Positions 16,579-26,700 of a DNA stretch of 64,000 bases are shown here, piece by piece (the first letter of the stretch is position 1; each line of letters begins with the position of its first letter). Made by a program: the position numbers and the translations under genes. Source of the DNA: Spongiihabitans sp963422685 (GTDB lineage: Bacteria; Pseudomonadota; Gammaproteobacteria; Arenicellales; Poriferihabitantaceae); NCBI GenBank assembly GCA_963422685.1, contig OY730442.1, forward strand, positions 2,480,001-2,544,000. The letters run 5' to 3'. The notes beneath the pieces are model-generated. The model made no database searches. It was not told the origin of the DNA and was given only the letters and a program-made list of their open reading frames with translations.

Positions 16579-18876
16579 ATGAAAAAATTTATTCTGCTCG
16601 CGCTGTTTATGGTTTTTTCGCAGTCAGCCAGTGCGATTACGCCATTCACTATTACTGATATCAGGGTTGAGGGACTGCAGCGACTCGAAGCAGGCACCGT
16701 GTTTAATTACCTGCCGTTAAAAGTGGGTGACGAAGTGAACGACGAGGAAACACGATTAAGCATCAAGGCATTATTCCAGACGGGATTTTTCACCGCAGTG
16801 TCTTTGGAACAGGATGGTACCGTATTAGTGGTCAAAGTGGTTGAGCGCCCATCTATCGCCAGCGTCACCATTAACGGTAATGACAGACTCAAGACCGAGC
16901 AGATAGAACAAGGATTGGAGCAGGCGGGTCTGGTTGCGGGTCGCATATTTAACACGGCGATTCTGGGACGTGTGGAGCAGGAAATAAAAAATGCCTATTT
17001 ATCCATGGGGCGTTATTCTGCCAGCGTGGAAACCACCGAGCAGGCACTGGATCAGAATCGGGTTGCCATTACCTTGGAAATCAATGAAGGGCGGGTTGCG
17101 CGCATTAAAAAAATCAACATCATCGGCGCCGAAAAAGTAGCCGCCGGGAAATTGAAAGATGAGATGCAGCTTAAGGAAAAGCGCGGATTCCGGTTATTTT
17201 CTCGCCAGGACCAGTATTCCAAGCAAAAGCTGGAAGCCGACCTTGAAACCATTCGCAGTTATTATTTGAATCGTGGGTACCACGAGTTTGAAATTGTTTC
17301 ATCCAGCGTAGAGATCGGGCCGAATAGACAAAGTATTTTTATCAGCGTTACCATTAATGAGGGCGATTTATTCCGATTCGGAGAAACCGTGATTGAGGGC
17401 ATTGCGCAGGACAGACTGCCCGCACTGCGGGAACTGGTTGAAATTGAGCCGGGCGGTCCGTTCTCGCGACAGCAGGTGAATGCAACGCGAACGGCATTAT
17501 CCGATGTTTTTGCCGATGAAGGATACGCTTTCGTCGAGGTGCGCCCGGTATTCAGCACAGCCAAACCTGAAAAAATTGTCAGCACGGTTTTCTCGATTAT
17601 TCCCAATCAACGGGTTTATGTTCGAAGAATCGATATTTCCGGAAATATTTATACCCGGGACGAGGTAATCCGCAGAGAACTGAGACAACTGGAAGGCGCG
17701 TGGTACTCCGCAACGTTGGTGAGCCAGTCCAGGGATCGATTGCAGCGCCTGGGTATATTCGAAAATGTTCAAATTGAAACCCCAGTGGTGGCCGGAGTTT
17801 CGGATCAGGTGGATATGAAGGTCATCGTGTCGGAACTGGATACCGGGTCGGTATTGTTCTCCGCCGGATTTTCTGACGAGGACGGGGTTTTATTCGGGGT
17901 TGAATTCGAACAGCGAAACCTGCTGGGGACAGGCAAGGACTTGGCCATTAAATTAAACAATTCGGACGCGGCGGATACGGCGGTCATTTCCTATACCAAC
18001 CCATACCATACCGCCAGCGGAATCAGCCGAACATTCAACCTGGCCATGCGAAAAGTGGATTCAGCCGAAATCGATACCGCCGCATACATTCTCAATACCA
18101 ATTCGCTGGGCGTGTTATACAAAATACCCATAGCCGAAACCAATTCATTGAACCTTGGAGCGGCTTTTGAGAAAATTGAACTAGAAGAAACCGGGGAAAC
18201 GCCAGAAGTGTTTGGTGATGTAATTAAACGACAGCCGGATTCGGGAAATCTGATATTTACGGCGGGCCTTTCCAAAGACACCAGAGATCAATTTTTCTTT
18301 CCAACCCGGGGGGGGCTTGGTTCAATCTCCGCTGAAATTTCCGCCCCTGGCAGTGGATTTGAATACTACAAATTAAATGCGCAGGGTACGTACTATTATT
18401 CGATGGGAGACCGGGTCACCCTAAAAGGTGGTCTGGGTCTGGGTTTCGGCGATAGTTACAGAGATTCCAACTCCATTGGGTTGCCATTTTTCAAAAACTA
18501 TTTTGCAGGCGGCCCCAGGTCTGTACGCGGATACGATTCACGCTCCCTGGGGCCGCGAGAGAAGCCGGCTGGCGGTGGTGTCCCTGTAACCGTAGGCGGG
18601 GATTCTCGAGTATTGACAAATCTTGAATTGCTCTTTCCCGCATTCGGAACGGGCAACTCCAAAGATAAACGGTTTGGGCTGTTTGCGGACGGCGGCCAGG
18701 TTTACGCTCATGCCGAGGGTATAGACCTGGGTGATATGCGATACTCCGCCGGGCTGTTTTTCCATTGGTTCTCGGCGGTGGGACCATTCGCTTTCAGTTA
18801 CGGTGTGCCGTTGAATGCCAAGGCTGACGATAAAACAGAAGAACTGCAAATTTCGATTGGTACGGTGTTCAGGTAG
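16579..18876 (+). CDS. bamA: Outer membrane protein assembly factor BamA
   Basis: BamA folds beta-barrel proteins into the outer membrane. The 765-residue precursor has a signal peptide (MKKFILLALFMVFSQSASA), five POTRA repeats to about residue 420, and a 16-strand Omp85 barrel with the lid motif GGPRSVRGYDSRSLGPRE near residue 645. Upstream rseP/dxr/uppS genes, often found here, are missing; hemW is the neighbour instead. The C-terminus reads LQISIGTVFR, with one arginine after the phenylalanine, whereas the beta-signal usually ends on the aromatic residue. Confidence 0.96.
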   Translation: MKKFILLALFMVFSQSASAITPFTITDIRVEGLQRLEAGTVFNYLPLKVGDEVNDEETRLSIKALFQTGFFTAVSLEQDGTVLVVKVVERPSIASVTINGNDRLKTEQIEQGLEQAGLVAGRIFNTAILGRVEQEIKNAYLSMGRYSASVETTEQALDQNRVAITLEINEGRVARIKKINIIGAEKVAAGKLKDEMQLKEKRGFRLFSRQDQYSKQKLEADLETIRSYYLNRGYHEFEIVSSSVEIGPNRQSIFISVTINEGDLFRFGETVIEGIAQDRLPALRELVEIEPGGPFSRQQVNATRTALSDVFADEGYAFVEVRPVFSTAKPEKIVSTVFSIIPNQRVYVRRIDISGNIYTRDEVIRRELRQLEGAWYSATLVSQSRDRLQRLGIFENVQIETPVVAGVSDQVDMKVIVSELDTGSVLFSAGFSDEDGVLFGVEFEQRNLLGTGKDLAIKLNNSDAADTAVISYTNPYHTASGISRTFNLAMRKVDSAEIDTAAYILNTNSLGVLYKIPIAETNSLNLGAAFEKIELEETGETPEVFGDVIKRQPDSGNLIFTAGLSKDTRDQFFFPTRGGLGSISAEISAPGSGFEYYKLNAQGTYYYSMGDRVTLKGGLGLGFGDSYRDSNSIGLPFFKNYFAGGPRSVRGYDSRSLGPREKPAGGGVPVTVGGDSRVLTNLELLFPAFGTGNSKDKRFGLFADGGQVYAHAEGIDLGDMRYSAGLFFHWFSAVGPFAFSYGVPLNAKADDKTEELQISIGTVFR

Positions 18877-18988
18877 ATTTGCAGGCAATTGGTTTCGGGG
18901 TGGTTTATTGATCATCCCTGGTTTAATCGACTTGGTTTAATCGGTTCGGTTTAATCGGCGAATAAAATTTATTGGTATTCACAACCAA

Positions 18989-19528
18989 ATGAACAAAAAT
19001 ATGATTTTGCGGTTTATTTTTCGTGCGCCCGGCATTGCGGGGGTTTTGTGTGTGGCGATGATCGCGTCTTTGCCGGTGCAGGCGCAGGACGTAAAAATTG
19101 CCTACGTTGACGCGCGACGATTGATTGATGAAGCACCCCAGGGAAAAGACGAGATAAAAAAACTGGAAGAGCAATTCAATGAGAGAAGTCGCGATTTAAA
19201 AGCCATGATTGAGCTGTTCAACGCCCAGGAAGCGGAGCTGAAGAAAAACGCCGTCATTCTTTCTGCCGAAGAGCTTCAGGAGAAATCCGAGGAATTACTG
19301 CGACTGCAAAGAAAATTACAAAGAGAGCAGCAAAATTACAATGAAGATTATGCGCGGGACCGGAATCAGGGGTTGGCCCGGCTGGAGAAACTGATATCCG
19401 CAGTGATTATTGAGATTGCCAGGCGGGACAAAATCGATTTGATTTTGCAACAGGTCGTATTCGCCAGTCGCAACATTGATTTGACCGACAAAGTACTCGA
19501 AGAATTGCAAAAACGGTATGCGCAATGA
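18989..19528 (+). CDS. skp: Periplasmic chaperone Skp (OmpH family)
   Basis: Skp binds unfolded outer-membrane proteins in the periplasm and hands them to the Bam complex. The 179-residue product has an N-terminal hydrophobic signal with cleavage expected after SLPVQAQ. The mature start is DVKIAYVDARRLIDEAPQGK, typical of OmpH, followed by long charged coiled-coil helices (residues 50-130). The bamA-skp-lpxD order is conserved in gammaproteobacteria. The 112 bases from bamA to skp hold no clear terminator. Confidence 0.92.
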   Translation: MNKNMILRFIFRAPGIAGVLCVAMIASLPVQAQDVKIAYVDARRLIDEAPQGKDEIKKLEEQFNERSRDLKAMIELFNAQEAELKKNAVILSAEELQEKSEELLRLQRKLQREQQNYNEDYARDRNQGLARLEKLISAVIIEIARRDKIDLILQQVVFASRNIDLTDKVLEELQKRYAQ

Positions 19529-19634
19529 TTGTATCCGAGGGAAAATCTCCAGATACTGATCATTCAGATTTCCTGAAAATATCCGGGGTTTGCAGCAGGG
19601 CATGGGGCAGAGTTGGCAATCCTGATTTCCCCGG

Positions 19635-20651
19635 GTGGTGATTTCCCTGCACAGGATCGCCGGGATTGTCAGCGGTACATTGCACGGCAATGGCGAGTAT
19701 GGGATCAACTCCATCCATAGTCTGGAGTGCGCAACGGAAGATTCCCTGGCGTTTTTTCGCGACCGAAAGAAAAAACCTCTGCTGGAAAAAACCCGTGCAG
19801 GGGCAGTACTGTTGGCGCCAGCGCATCAACACTGGTTTTCGGGTAATAAAATTGTGGTTTCCGATCCTTGTTTGGCGCACGCGCAAATCAGTGGGTTGTT
19901 CAAAAAGTATCCGCCATCGCAACGCCCCGGGGTTGATCATTCATCCATGGTTTCTGCCGGCGCCTGGATTGGCGGCAGTGTCTGCATTGGGCCGTATTCC
20001 ACCGTTGCAGACGGGGCGAAACTGGGCAGCCGGGTTATCCTGCGCAATGGCGTGCATGTTGGTGAAGACGTTAAAATCGGTGATGACACGGTGATAGAAG
20101 ACCGGGTGGTGATCTATCCGGGTTGTACTATCGGAGCGCGATGTTGTATATCCGCCGGCGTGGTTATTGGTGCGAGCGGATTTGGATATGCGCCTCACCA
20201 GGGAAAATGGCAAAAGATCGAACAACTTGGCAGTGTGGTAATCGGAGATGATGTGGATATTGGCGCCAATACCACCATCGATCGCGGCACACTGGGGAAC
20301 ACCCGGATTGGCAATGGCGTCAAGCTCGATAATCAAATTCAGATAGCGCATAATGTGATGGTTGGCGATGACACGATAATCGCAGGTTGCGTCGGCGTTG
20401 CAGGCAGTGCAGTTATCGGCCGGCGTTGCAGACTGGGTGGACGGGTGGGGGTTCTCGGTCATCTGGAAATCGCCGATGACGTCACCGTGTTATCAAACAG
20501 CCTGGTTACCCGCACAATCAAATCTCCTGGAGAATATGCTTCGGCAATCGGTGTTCAGCCGGCGGGCCGGTGGCGAAAAAATGCAGCCATTGTGCGGCGA
20601 CTGGATAAATTAGTCGATAAAGTACGCGAACTGGGCAAACAAAAACAGTAG
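19635..20651 (+). CDS. lpxD: UDP-3-O-(3-hydroxyacyl)glucosamine N-acyltransferase LpxD
   Basis: LpxD adds the N-linked 3-hydroxyacyl chain in lipid A synthesis, using acyl-ACP. The 338-residue protein has the LpxD N-terminal uridine-binding domain (SLECATEDSLAFFRDRKKK) and then a left-handed beta helix of hexapeptide repeats from about residue 105. The catalytic histidine lies in QIAHNVMVGDD, and GASGFGYAPHQGKWQKIEQ matches the substrate loop. Start is GTG at 19635 (a GTG GTG pair). C-terminal basic helix as in the family. Confidence 0.95.
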   Translation: MVISLHRIAGIVSGTLHGNGEYGINSIHSLECATEDSLAFFRDRKKKPLLEKTRAGAVLLAPAHQHWFSGNKIVVSDPCLAHAQISGLFKKYPPSQRPGVDHSSMVSAGAWIGGSVCIGPYSTVADGAKLGSRVILRNGVHVGEDVKIGDDTVIEDRVVIYPGCTIGARCCISAGVVIGASGFGYAPHQGKWQKIEQLGSVVIGDDVDIGANTTIDRGTLGNTRIGNGVKLDNQIQIAHNVMVGDDTIIAGCVGVAGSAVIGRRCRLGGRVGVLGHLEIADDVTVLSNSLVTRTIKSPGEYASAIGVQPAGRWRKNAAIVRRLDKLVDKVRELGKQKQ

Positions 20652-20745
20652 AAAATCGGTTGTACTCGGAAATCGAATTTCTACTCGATAGCACCACAAA
20701 GATAGCACCACAAATTAATGTAAGTTGAATGCAGATACAGGGAAA

Positions 20746-21198
20746 ATGGCTGGAGCAAATACTATAGATATATACAGGATACGAGAGATTCTCCCGCATC
20801 GATATCCGTTTTTGCTAATCGATCGTGTGATTGACTATAAATTGGGTGAAACCTTGTCTGCAATTAAAAATGTGACGGTGAATGAGCCATTTTTCCAGGG
20901 CCATTTCCCCGAGCGGCCGGTATTCCCCGGGGTATTGATTCTGGAGGCAATGGCCCAGGCCTCGGCCATATTGGCCAGCCATAGCCCGGAAGCGGACACC
21001 GAAGAAAAGGTGATTTTTCTCTTTGCCGGGATTGACAAGGCGCGATTCAAACGACCGGTTGCACCTGGCGATCAATTGATCATTGACGTGGAGCAGACAA
21101 ATTATAAAAGCAGGATCTGGAAATATTCGACTAAAGCCACTGTCGATGGCCGCTTGGTTGCATCGGCGCAGGTGATGTTTACCTATAGAATTGTTTAG
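20746..21198 (+). CDS. fabZ: 3-hydroxyacyl-ACP dehydratase FabZ
   Basis: FabZ dehydrates 3-hydroxyacyl-ACP in fatty acid elongation. The hot-dog fold protein has the catalytic His in LPHRYPFLLIDR and the Glu in GVLILEAMAQASA, with FFQGHFPERPVFPGV between. The frame is open to a TTG at 20725 (157 residues). The ATG at 20746 gives 150 residues, the usual size, so I chose it, although an AGGG sits only three bases before that ATG. Its place between lpxD and lpxA is standard and balances membrane lipid and lipid A synthesis. Confidence 0.95.
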   Translation: MAGANTIDIYRIREILPHRYPFLLIDRVIDYKLGETLSAIKNVTVNEPFFQGHFPERPVFPGVLILEAMAQASAILASHSPEADTEEKVIFLFAGIDKARFKRPVAPGDQLIIDVEQTNYKSRIWKYSTKATVDGRLVASAQVMFTYRIV

Positions 21199-21204
21199 TG
21201 TTTG

Positions 21205-21981
21205 ATGACAGAAATTCACCCGACGGCCATTGTAGATAAATCCGCAAATCTTGGAAACAATATAACCGTAGGCCCGTATACCATCATTGAGGCCGACGTC
21301 ACGGTGGGCGATGGCACATGGATTGGCCCGCATGTTGTCCTGAGGAATTTCACCAGAATTGGAAAAGAGAATAAAATTTTTCAGTTCAGCTCCATCGGCG
21401 AAGCACCACAGCACCAGAGCTATGCTGGGCAGCCCACCAGGCTGGAAATTGGAGATCGCAATACCATTCGCGAGTATTGCACAATAAACCGGGGCACCCC
21501 CGACCATCTGGGAACCACCAGGGTGGGCAACGATAACTTCATCATGGCCTATACCCATATCGCCCATGACTGCGTATTGGGAAACCACATAATATTTGCC
21601 AATGGCGCGAGTCTGGCGGGCCACGTCGATATAGGTGATTACGCAGTAATGGGCGGATTTTCTCTGGTGCACCAGTTTTGCAAAATCGGTCAGCACTGTA
21701 TCACCGGCATCGGCTGCATCTGTCGCCAGGACGTTCCGCCGTACATCGTGGCCGCCGGAAATCCGGCAAAACCATTTGGCATCAATTCAAAGGGGCTGCG
21801 TCGCCGGAATTTTTCAGATGATTCGATTCGCCTGCTCACCCGGGCGTATCGCGCAGTTTATCGGCGTGGTCTGGATTTACAATCTGCCATTGCAGAAGTG
21901 GAGAAAATGAATGGCATGAACCAGGACGTGATCAACTTCAGCACGTTTTTGCGCGACTCAAAGCGCGGTATCATTCGGTAG
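21205..21981 (+). CDS. lpxA: UDP-N-acetylglucosamine acyltransferase LpxA
   Basis: LpxA starts lipid A synthesis by moving a 3-hydroxyacyl chain from ACP to UDP-GlcNAc. The 258-residue protein is a left-handed beta helix of hexapeptide repeats with a C-terminal helical part. The catalytic histidine is in MAYTHIAHDCVLGNH, and the motif GDRNTIREYCTINRGT matches LpxA. A TTG directly precedes the ATG. It ends two bases before the GTG of lpxB. Confidence 0.96.
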   Translation: MTEIHPTAIVDKSANLGNNITVGPYTIIEADVTVGDGTWIGPHVVLRNFTRIGKENKIFQFSSIGEAPQHQSYAGQPTRLEIGDRNTIREYCTINRGTPDHLGTTRVGNDNFIMAYTHIAHDCVLGNHIIFANGASLAGHVDIGDYAVMGGFSLVHQFCKIGQHCITGIGCICRQDVPPYIVAAGNPAKPFGINSKGLRRRNFSDDSIRLLTRAYRAVYRRGLDLQSAIAEVEKMNGMNQDVINFSTFLRDSKRGIIR

Positions 21982-21983
21982 GA

Positions 21984-23138
21984 GTGGACAGTCGGCCGGT
22001 TCAAATCGGGATTGTTGCAGGAGAGCCATCAGGAGACCGTTTAGCCGCAGGGCTGATTGGCGCGCTCAAATTCATCTACCCCAACGCAGGTTTTGCGGGT
22101 ATTGGCGGGCCCGCAATGCGCGCAGCCGGATGCCACACCCTATACGACATGGAGCGCATCGAGCTGATGGGTTTCGATGGCTTGTTCGGGAGAATGAGAG
22201 ACATTCTTAAAATCAGGTCGGCAATTTACCGGAGATTCATTACACACCCGCCGCACCTGTTTGTTGGAATCGATGTGCCGGATTTTAATCTTGCACTGGA
22301 GCGCAGGCTCAAGAGAAAAAACATCCCCACCGTCCATTACGTCAGCCCCACAGTGTGGGCATGGCGCGGCTATCGCATCCACAAAATCCGCCGTTCGGTT
22401 GATCACATGTTGACGTTATTTCCGTTTGAGGCGGAATTTTATACCCGGCACCGGATTCCGGTGACCTGTGTAGGCCATCCGGTTGCCGATGAAATCGGCG
22501 AACCGGACCAAGCGGCCGCGAGAAAAAAAATTGGCCTGGCGGCGGACGGCAAAACCACGGTTATCGGATTATTACCCGGCAGTCGATGCTCGGAAGTTCA
22601 GCGCCTGGGCGCGGTATTTGTGGGCGCCGCAGAAAAACTGCATGGGCTGGATGCAACCATACAATTTGTGCTGCCATTTGCCAGTTCACGGGTAGAGCGG
22701 GCGTTTTATGATGTGGTAGGGCGTATCAATCACCTGCCCATAACCGTATTGCGCGGGCAGTCGCGAATCGCCATGGAAGCATCTGACATGGTGATTCTGG
22801 CATCCGGGACGGCGGCGCTGGAAGCGGCATTGCTGCGCGTACCCCATGTTGTTGTCTATAAACTCAGTCCGGTCACCTACTGGCTGTTTCAGAAGTTACG
22901 GCATGTGGATTATTATTCTATGCCGAACCAGTTGCTGCCAGAACCAGTTATTCCTGAGCTGGTGCAAAAAGACGCAACCGCGCACAATATTGTGCAGGCA
23001 GTGAATCAATATCGGCAGAACCCGGAAAAAGTCAGGAAACTGGAGCAGGATTTTATCCAGATGCACAAAGCCCTGAAGCGCGATGCCAATATGCAGGCCG
23101 GCCGCGCCGTTGCGACATTGCTGGATTCCGTGTCTTGA
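21984..23138 (+). CDS. lpxB: Lipid-A-disaccharide synthase LpxB
   Basis: LpxB joins lipid X and UDP-2,3-diacylglucosamine into the lipid A disaccharide (GT19, peripheral membrane). The 384-residue protein starts IGIVAGEPSGDRLAAGLIGA and includes the conserved YVSPTVWAWRGYRIHKI, LLPGSRCSEVQRL and ASGTAALEAALL motifs. Start is GTG, two bases after the lpxA stop, with GGAG overlapping the start region. It overlaps rnhB by 4 bases. Confidence 0.96.
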   Translation: MDSRPVQIGIVAGEPSGDRLAAGLIGALKFIYPNAGFAGIGGPAMRAAGCHTLYDMERIELMGFDGLFGRMRDILKIRSAIYRRFITHPPHLFVGIDVPDFNLALERRLKRKNIPTVHYVSPTVWAWRGYRIHKIRRSVDHMLTLFPFEAEFYTRHRIPVTCVGHPVADEIGEPDQAAARKKIGLAADGKTTVIGLLPGSRCSEVQRLGAVFVGAAEKLHGLDATIQFVLPFASSRVERAFYDVVGRINHLPITVLRGQSRIAMEASDMVILASGTAALEAALLRVPHVVVYKLSPVTYWLFQKLRHVDYYSMPNQLLPEPVIPELVQKDATAHNIVQAVNQYRQNPEKVRKLEQDFIQMHKALKRDANMQAGRAVATLLDSVS

Positions 23139-23707
23139 CCCGGTTGCGGCATGTCGCTGGAGTGGATGAAGCCGGCAGAGGGCCGCTGGCCGGTCCGGTC
23201 TTTGCCGCAGCGGTGATACTCGATCATGACAATCCTGTCCAGGGGCTAGATGATTCCAAGAAGATTGCACCGGGGCGAAGGGCCATCCTGGAGCAGATTA
23301 TCAGGCAGCGTGCCTGGTGCTGGTCGGTGGCGATGGCCGATGTGCGGGAAATCGATCAATTGAATATACTCCAGGCGTCCCTGCTGGCGATGAAAAGAGC
23401 GGTGGCAGGGCTCATGGTACAACCGCAATTTGCCTTGATTGACGGTAATAAACTGCCGGATTTACCATGTCCTGCCAGGGCCGTAGTGGGTGGGGACGCC
23501 ATTCATGCAGAAATTTCTGCAGCGTCCATATTGGCCAAACAGGCGCGTGACCGGGATATGGATGAACTCGCACAGATATTTCCCCAATATGGCTTCGAGA
23601 AGCATAGAGGCTATCCAACCAAAGCGCATTTACAGGCATTGCAGGAGCACGGCATTACCGACCATCACAGACGCAGTTTTTCCCCGGTCAAAAATTTACT
23701 GAAGTAA
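23135..23707 (+). CDS. rnhB: Ribonuclease HII
   Basis: RNase HII cleaves RNA in RNA/DNA hybrids and removes misinserted ribonucleotides. The 190-residue protein starts with the family signature VAGVDEAGRGPLAGPV (catalytic Asp and Glu). The other acidic residues are in ALIDGNKLP and KQARDRDMDEL; YGFEKHRGYPTKAH is also diagnostic. The start is TTG, overlapping the lpxB stop as TTGA. Confidence 0.95.
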   Translation: MTRLRHVAGVDEAGRGPLAGPVFAAAVILDHDNPVQGLDDSKKIAPGRRAILEQIIRQRAWCWSVAMADVREIDQLNILQASLLAMKRAVAGLMVQPQFALIDGNKLPDLPCPARAVVGGDAIHAEISAASILAKQARDRDMDELAQIFPQYGFEKHRGYPTKAHLQALQEHGITDHHRRSFSPVKNLLK

Positions 23708-23756
23708 ATTCGATGGTAAATTCAATTGATGAGTCTGGCTGGATTCGGTGATTTGC

Positions 23757-26700
23757 ATGAATCAGCCTTTCGTACATTTACATCTGCATTCAGAGTTTTC
23801 ACTCGCCGATGGCATCGTGCGGCTGAAGCCTCTGGCGAGCAAATGCGCCGGGTATGCACAGCCGGCCGTGGCGCTGACAGACTGGTCGAACCTGTATGGT
23901 GCGGTGAAGTTTTATCGGGCATGCCTGGCTAATGGCGTGAAACCCATCATCGGCTGCGACGTATGGATTGAAAATCCCTTGAAAAACCCATTAACCAATT
24001 CATTGACGAACGGTGTGGGTGGCGACAACAGCGACCGGGTAACGCTACTGTGCAAAGACAATCCGGGTTATCGCAATTTATGCAGAATGCTTACAAACGC
24101 CTATCTGCGCCGCGGTGTAAAAGACAAAGTCGTTATTCACTGGAACGAATTCGCGCAAAACCAAACCGGTTTACTGTGTTTGTTTGACGAGCATGAAGGG
24201 CCCGTGGCCAACCTGATGGCTCGTGACGCCGAGGCTGGCATTCACAGATTGGCAGAAATGTATCAGCAGATTCTCGGCGACCGGCTCTACCTTTCCATCA
24301 GTCGAATCGGCTGGCCCTCTGAGCCGTCCTATAATCATCTCGCTGTGCAGTTGTCGGCCAAATTTCAGATAAGCCTGGTTGCTACCAACCGGGTCGAGTT
24401 TATCGGGCGGGATGAATTTGCAGCCCATGAAATGCGGGTTTGTATAAACGATGGCCGGGTGCTTGACGACAGCCGCAGGTCGCGCAAATTTACCGACCAG
24501 CAATATTTGCGATCCAGCCGGGAAATGTGCGAACTTTTCGCAGATATACCCGTAGCAGTCAGTAATACGGTGGAGGTTGCCAGACGATGCAATTATTTTT
24601 TCAATTTCGATGCGGCTTTTTTACCCGACTATCCCGATACCCGGGGTCAGTCCGAGTCGGCGGCATTGCGTCAATTGGCTGAATCAGGACTGGCAAAACG
24701 ACTGGCCGTTGCACAGATAACAAACGCGGATGGAACGGCGGCGATTGCCCCGTCATATATCGATCGATTAAACATGGAATTGGGCGTGATTGAGCAAATG
24801 GGATACCCTGGATACTTTTTGATCGTCGCGGATTTTATTCGCTGGTCCCGGGAAAATGGTATTCCGGTGGGCCCGGGGCGTGGGTCGGGCGCCGGGTCGC
24901 TGGTGGCCTGGGCCACCGGCATTACAGAAATTGATCCGTTGCCGTATGGATTGATATTCGAGCGCTTCCTGAATCCTGAAAGGGTATCGCTGCCTGACTT
25001 TGATATCGACTTTTGTGCGCATGGCCGGGACCGGGTAATTGAATATGTGGCGCAAAGATATGGGTACGATCAGGTGGCGCAAATCATCACCTTCGGTACC
25101 ATGGCGGCCAAGGCGGTGGTGCGGGACGTGGGCCGGGTGATGGGCCTGCCCTATGGGCTGGTGGATCAAATTGCCAAACTGATCCCTTTCAAGGTTGGCA
25201 TGACGCTGGATACCGCGCTAAAGGAGGAGCAGCAATTACAGCAGCGTTACCAGGATGAAAGCGATGTTCAGACCCTGATTGATGCGGCTTTGCAGCTTGA
25301 AGGAATCGCGCGAAATGTTGGAAAACACGCCGGCGGCGTGGTGATCGCACCAGAACCGCTGACAGAATATACCCCGCTTTACACCGACGCACATCTAAGC
25401 CAGGCCATCACCCAACTCGACAAGGATGATCTGGAGGCGATCGGGCTGATAAAGTTTGATTTGCTGGGCGTGCGAACCCTGACAATCCTTGATGCGGCCG
25501 TCAGGATGGCTAACCTGCAACTGGCTGAAAAAAACCTGCCCGGATTGGACCTGCATAATCTGGCGCTGGACGACGAGGAAACCTATAGATTTATTCGCAG
25601 CGGTCAAACCACGGCGATGTTTCAACTAGAATCCAGGGGAATGAAAGAGCTGATCATCCGCTCCCATCCGGAGAGTTTTGAAGATTTGATCGCATTGATT
25701 GCCCTGTTCCGGCCGGGGCCGCTGCAATCCGGGATGGTCGAAGATTTCGTCAATCGAAAAAACGGGCGAGAAATTGTCCAGTATCCTCACCCTGAACTTG
25801 AGCCCATATTGAATACAACCTTTGGCGTGATTCTTTACCAGGAACAGGTCATGGAAATCGCCAGAACGCTGGCGGGCTACACCCTGGGGGGGGCGGATTT
25901 GTTGCGCAAAGCCATGGGCAAAAAGCAACCAGCCGAGATGGAGAAGCAGCGGGAAAGGTTTATGAGCGGTGCCATGGCCCACGGGGTGGACAAAAACACT
26001 GCCGAGCATATCTTTAATCTGATGGACAAGTTCGCCGGGTATGGGTTTAACCGATCTCATTCTGTGGCGTATGGCCTGGTGTCCTACCAGACTGCCTGGA
26101 TGAAAACGCATTTCCCCGCCGCATACATGGCGGCAACCCTGTCTGCGGAGATGGACCATACGGATAAAGTGGTGACCCTGCTCAATGACTGCAAATCTCT
26201 GGGGCTTTCGGTACTGCACCCGCGGATTAATTCGAGTTATTACGCTTTTAAACCAACCAGCGACACTGAAATTTCCTATGGTCTGGGTGCGTTAAAAGGC
26301 GTCGGGCGGGGTGTGGTGCAAAGTATTGTGGATGAACGGGAAGCGGGTGGCTGTTTTGAAAATCTGTTTGATTTTTGTCGGCGCCTGGATATTCGTAAAG
26401 TTAATAAACGGGTACTGGAAGTATTGATAAAAAGTGGTGCAATGGACGAGCTGGGAAATAACCGAGCCATACTTATGGCCGATATGAACAACGCCGTGCG
26501 GGCCGCGGACCAGCAACAGCAGAACAAACAGGTCGGGCAATTCGATATGTTTGGAGTGGCAGAAGTGCCGTTGATCAATTCCCGGTCCCATGTGTTGCCG
26601 GATTGGAGTGAGCAGCAACGCCTGTTAGGCGAGAAAGAAGTCCTGGGACTGTACCTGAGCGGACATCCCTACAATCAATTCGCCCGAGAACTGGCGTCGG

